Positions 62,630 through 64,000 of a DNA stretch of 64,000 nt are shown in pieces. Below the pieces are notes generated by a model. That model had not been told where the DNA came from, did no database searches, and was given only the letters and a program-made list of their open reading frames with translations. The first letter of the stretch is position 1. Every line of letters starts with the position of its first letter. This DNA comes from a virus. The position numbers and the translations under genes were made by a program. The stretch covers positions 20,150 to 84,149 of the IMG/VR virus record IMGVR_UViG_3300032331_002448. One strand, 5' to 3'.

Positions 62630-63218
62630 AGTCCTAACTGCTACATTTGAAAAAAATCTTAAGCTTGTTGAGAAAGAATTTCAACAAGAAATTGAATTGT
62701 TTGAGCAACACGTTAAAGATGTTCCTGAAACTACCTGTCCTTGGCATCGGTTAGGAGCACCAGGGCACAAAGGAAACTTTGGCTTAATGAATGAGTGCTT
62801 GGACTGCATGGCAGAAATCCATAGAGGCAGATGTGAAGTAAATGTAAAGAATTTTAAATTTGATCTTTACTGGATCATTAAAAGTTTCTGGGAGAAAGTT
62901 GATATTAAAGATGAGAATGAATGTTGGTTATGGACTGGCGCCACGAAGAAAAAAGAATCAGAAACGGTTGCGTACATGCCAAGTCCGTTCCATTCTGCAA
63001 AAACTCAGTCAGCTGCTCGCGTTTCTTTCTGGTTGAGCAGGGGCTACACCGGTCGATACCGCGTAACGCACAGCAAGGGTTGCCATGCTTTGTGCTGTAA
63101 CCCGCTGCACCTCCACCTGAAGGGGCTAGAATTGGAAACCCCGCCAGCAGGAATCAGTGTCGTCAACCTGTCCTATGGAAAAATCTTCTCAGAAAAAAGT
63201 AACGTCGAAACAGTATGA
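62622..63218 (+). CDS. HNH-type endonuclease, 198 aa
   Basis: ECWLWTGATKK (about residue 105), ARVSFWLSRGYTG and VTHSKGCHALCCNPLHLHLK (about 148-167) give the CWxWxG...AHR...HxCxxxxCxNPxHL pattern of HNH_3 nucleases. N-terminal part has another Cys/His group (TTCPWHRLG, NECLDCMAEIHRG). Follows the HNH-like gene with an 8-nt overlap, so the two move or act together. Confidence 0.78.
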   Translation: MPEVLTATFEKNLKLVEKEFQQEIELFEQHVKDVPETTCPWHRLGAPGHKGNFGLMNECLDCMAEIHRGRCEVNVKNFKFDLYWIIKSFWEKVDIKDENECWLWTGATKKKESETVAYMPSPFHSAKTQSAARVSFWLSRGYTGRYRVTHSKGCHALCCNPLHLHLKGLELETPPAGISVVNLSYGKIFSEKSNVETV

Positions 63219-63513
63219 CGTTCTGCCTACTGCATACCATGTTCTGAACCCTGAGTATGAAGTATGGATTCGTATTGGCGTTGAAAATTACTGGTCAGAA
63301 AAAACTTACCCAACAAAAAAAGAAGCTTGGGTTAGGTTGGAAGAAATAAAACAGGAATTAGCTTACGATCTGATTCCAACAGTTCAAGATGAAGGCTATT
63401 TTCCTGAGCGTGCTAAACTTATTAGAGAAAAGTACGAAGCCAGTGGACGGACTAACGGTCTTTACTCTGGTTTAAACATGGAAGATGGGCAGGTATCTAA
63501 CAACCTTACCTGA
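63175..63513 (+). CDS. unknown protein, 112 aa
   Basis: Start at MEKSSQKKVTSKQYDVLPTA (63175), overlapping the HNH gene by 44 nt; a GTG at 63157 is possible. Helical, charged (TYPTKKEAWVRLEEIKQELA). Overlaps the next gene by 29 nt. Function unknown. Confidence 0.64.
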   Translation: MEKSSQKKVTSKQYDVLPTAYHVLNPEYEVWIRIGVENYWSEKTYPTKKEAWVRLEEIKQELAYDLIPTVQDEGYFPERAKLIREKYEASGRTNGLYSGLNMEDGQVSNNLT

Positions 63514-64000
63514 AAACTTTGGTTTCTATAACTTAGGAACAGTTGAAGCTTATCCGACTGGCGGGACCGGGCCTACGGCTTATGGTCCTACCAGTTACTT
63601 TGGTAGTGATCCTCAGCCTGCAAGGCCAGGAGATAACTTTAATAATGCAATTAATCTAGGCAACTTTGATGCAGCATTCAAAACAACAAGGCTGCAGAAC
63701 ACCCACGGTGGCAACACAAGAATCCAGTCAACATTTTATTCATTTACGTTGACAGTGCCAAGGGCTGTACAGTTTGTGCAGAACTTTAGTCAGTTTGCGT
63801 ACACTTCTAATACAAACAGAAACACAATTATTTCCTGTTACATCATTCAAGACGGTTCGTTTAGGCGTGAACTACCAGTCAACAATGATGGATTTGTTTG
63901 CAACCAAGCTGGAATTAATTACGACGAAGGCGATGAGTCCTCAACGGACGATTATCCAACAACGCAGTTAAAACCTGGCACATACAGCATTTTAATCACA
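63485..64000 (+). CDS. fibre or virion protein, N-terminal 172 codons (partial)
   Basis: ATG 63485 opens MGRYLTTLPENFGFYNLGTV; the frame is open to the right edge. Beta-rich, Asn/Thr-rich (STFYSFTLTVPRAVQFVQNF, TSNTNRNTIISCYIIQDGSF), typical of an appendage or pre-peptidase-like beta-sandwich. It is the only probable virion gene on the plus strand in the window. Confidence 0.7.
   Translation, partial: MGRYLTTLPENFGFYNLGTVEAYPTGGTGPTAYGPTSYFGSDPQPARPGDNFNNAINLGNFDAAFKTTRLQNTHGGNTRIQSTFYSFTLTVPRAVQFVQNFSQFAYTSNTNRNTIISCYIIQDGSFRRELPVNNDGFVCNQAGINYDEGDESSTDDYPTTQLKPGTYSILIT

Overview
The window reads as most of the genome of a strictly lytic-looking tailed phage that infects picocyanobacteria (Synechococcus/Cyanobium type). 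The grounds are a T7-like family A DNA polymerase, a D5-type primase-helicase, TerL, portal and capsid genes, ThyX, a dCMP deaminase, SpeD (a known cyanophage metabolic gene), many tiny SD-poor early genes, and a GC-rich block of short protein families typical of picocyanobacteria. No integrase, RNA polymerase or clear repressor is visible. The host is inferred, not proven.

Layout. 1-21.86 kb, minus strand: virion module, read from right to left in transcription order: a 1090-aa virion protein, several small Ala/Gly-rich virion proteins, an 11-residue-repeat protein, a probable small terminase, TerL with an HNH gene inserted at its 3' end, portal, a scaffold-like protein whose frame overlaps the portal gene by 548 nt, major capsid protein, a second capsid/decoration protein, and two peptidoglycan-degrading virion enzymes. 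21.86-22.1 kb is the divergent late/early junction.

22.05-25.3 kb, plus strand, is the most unusual part. Ten small genes occur here; eight copies of a structured RNA (a GAGU/AAAGG block, an optional variable hairpin, then an H-type pseudoknot whose two stems co-vary) lie ahead of eight of them. Where a gene precedes a copy, its stop codon lies inside the 5' part of the RNA. Two complete type II hammerhead ribozymes sit exactly after the last gene of the first and second gene strings. Together this looks like ribozyme-delimited microgene operons.

25.4-36.8 kb, plus: SSB-like protein, GH24 endolysin, some 25 small genes with hairpin/terminator leaders, a run of orphan DNA-binding modules (HTH, zinc ribbon, AP2), and an ArdC-like antirestriction protein. 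36.85-39.4 kb: GC-rich cassette ending in thyX. 41.3-49 kb: DNA polymerase with a trailing HNH gene, dCMP deaminase, SSB, HicA-like protein, SWIM-like and Gp157-like proteins. 50.1-53.3 kb and 58.3-61.4 kb, minus strand: fibre/virion genes. 54-58 kb: speD, RecB-like nuclease and primase-helicase. 62-63.2 kb: two HNH-like genes; the window ends inside a virion gene.

The replication genes (polymerase, primase-helicase, SSB, nuclease) with ThyX and dCMP deaminase form a self-contained DNA replication and nucleotide supply set. All identifications come from reading motifs and gene order; no database search was possible.
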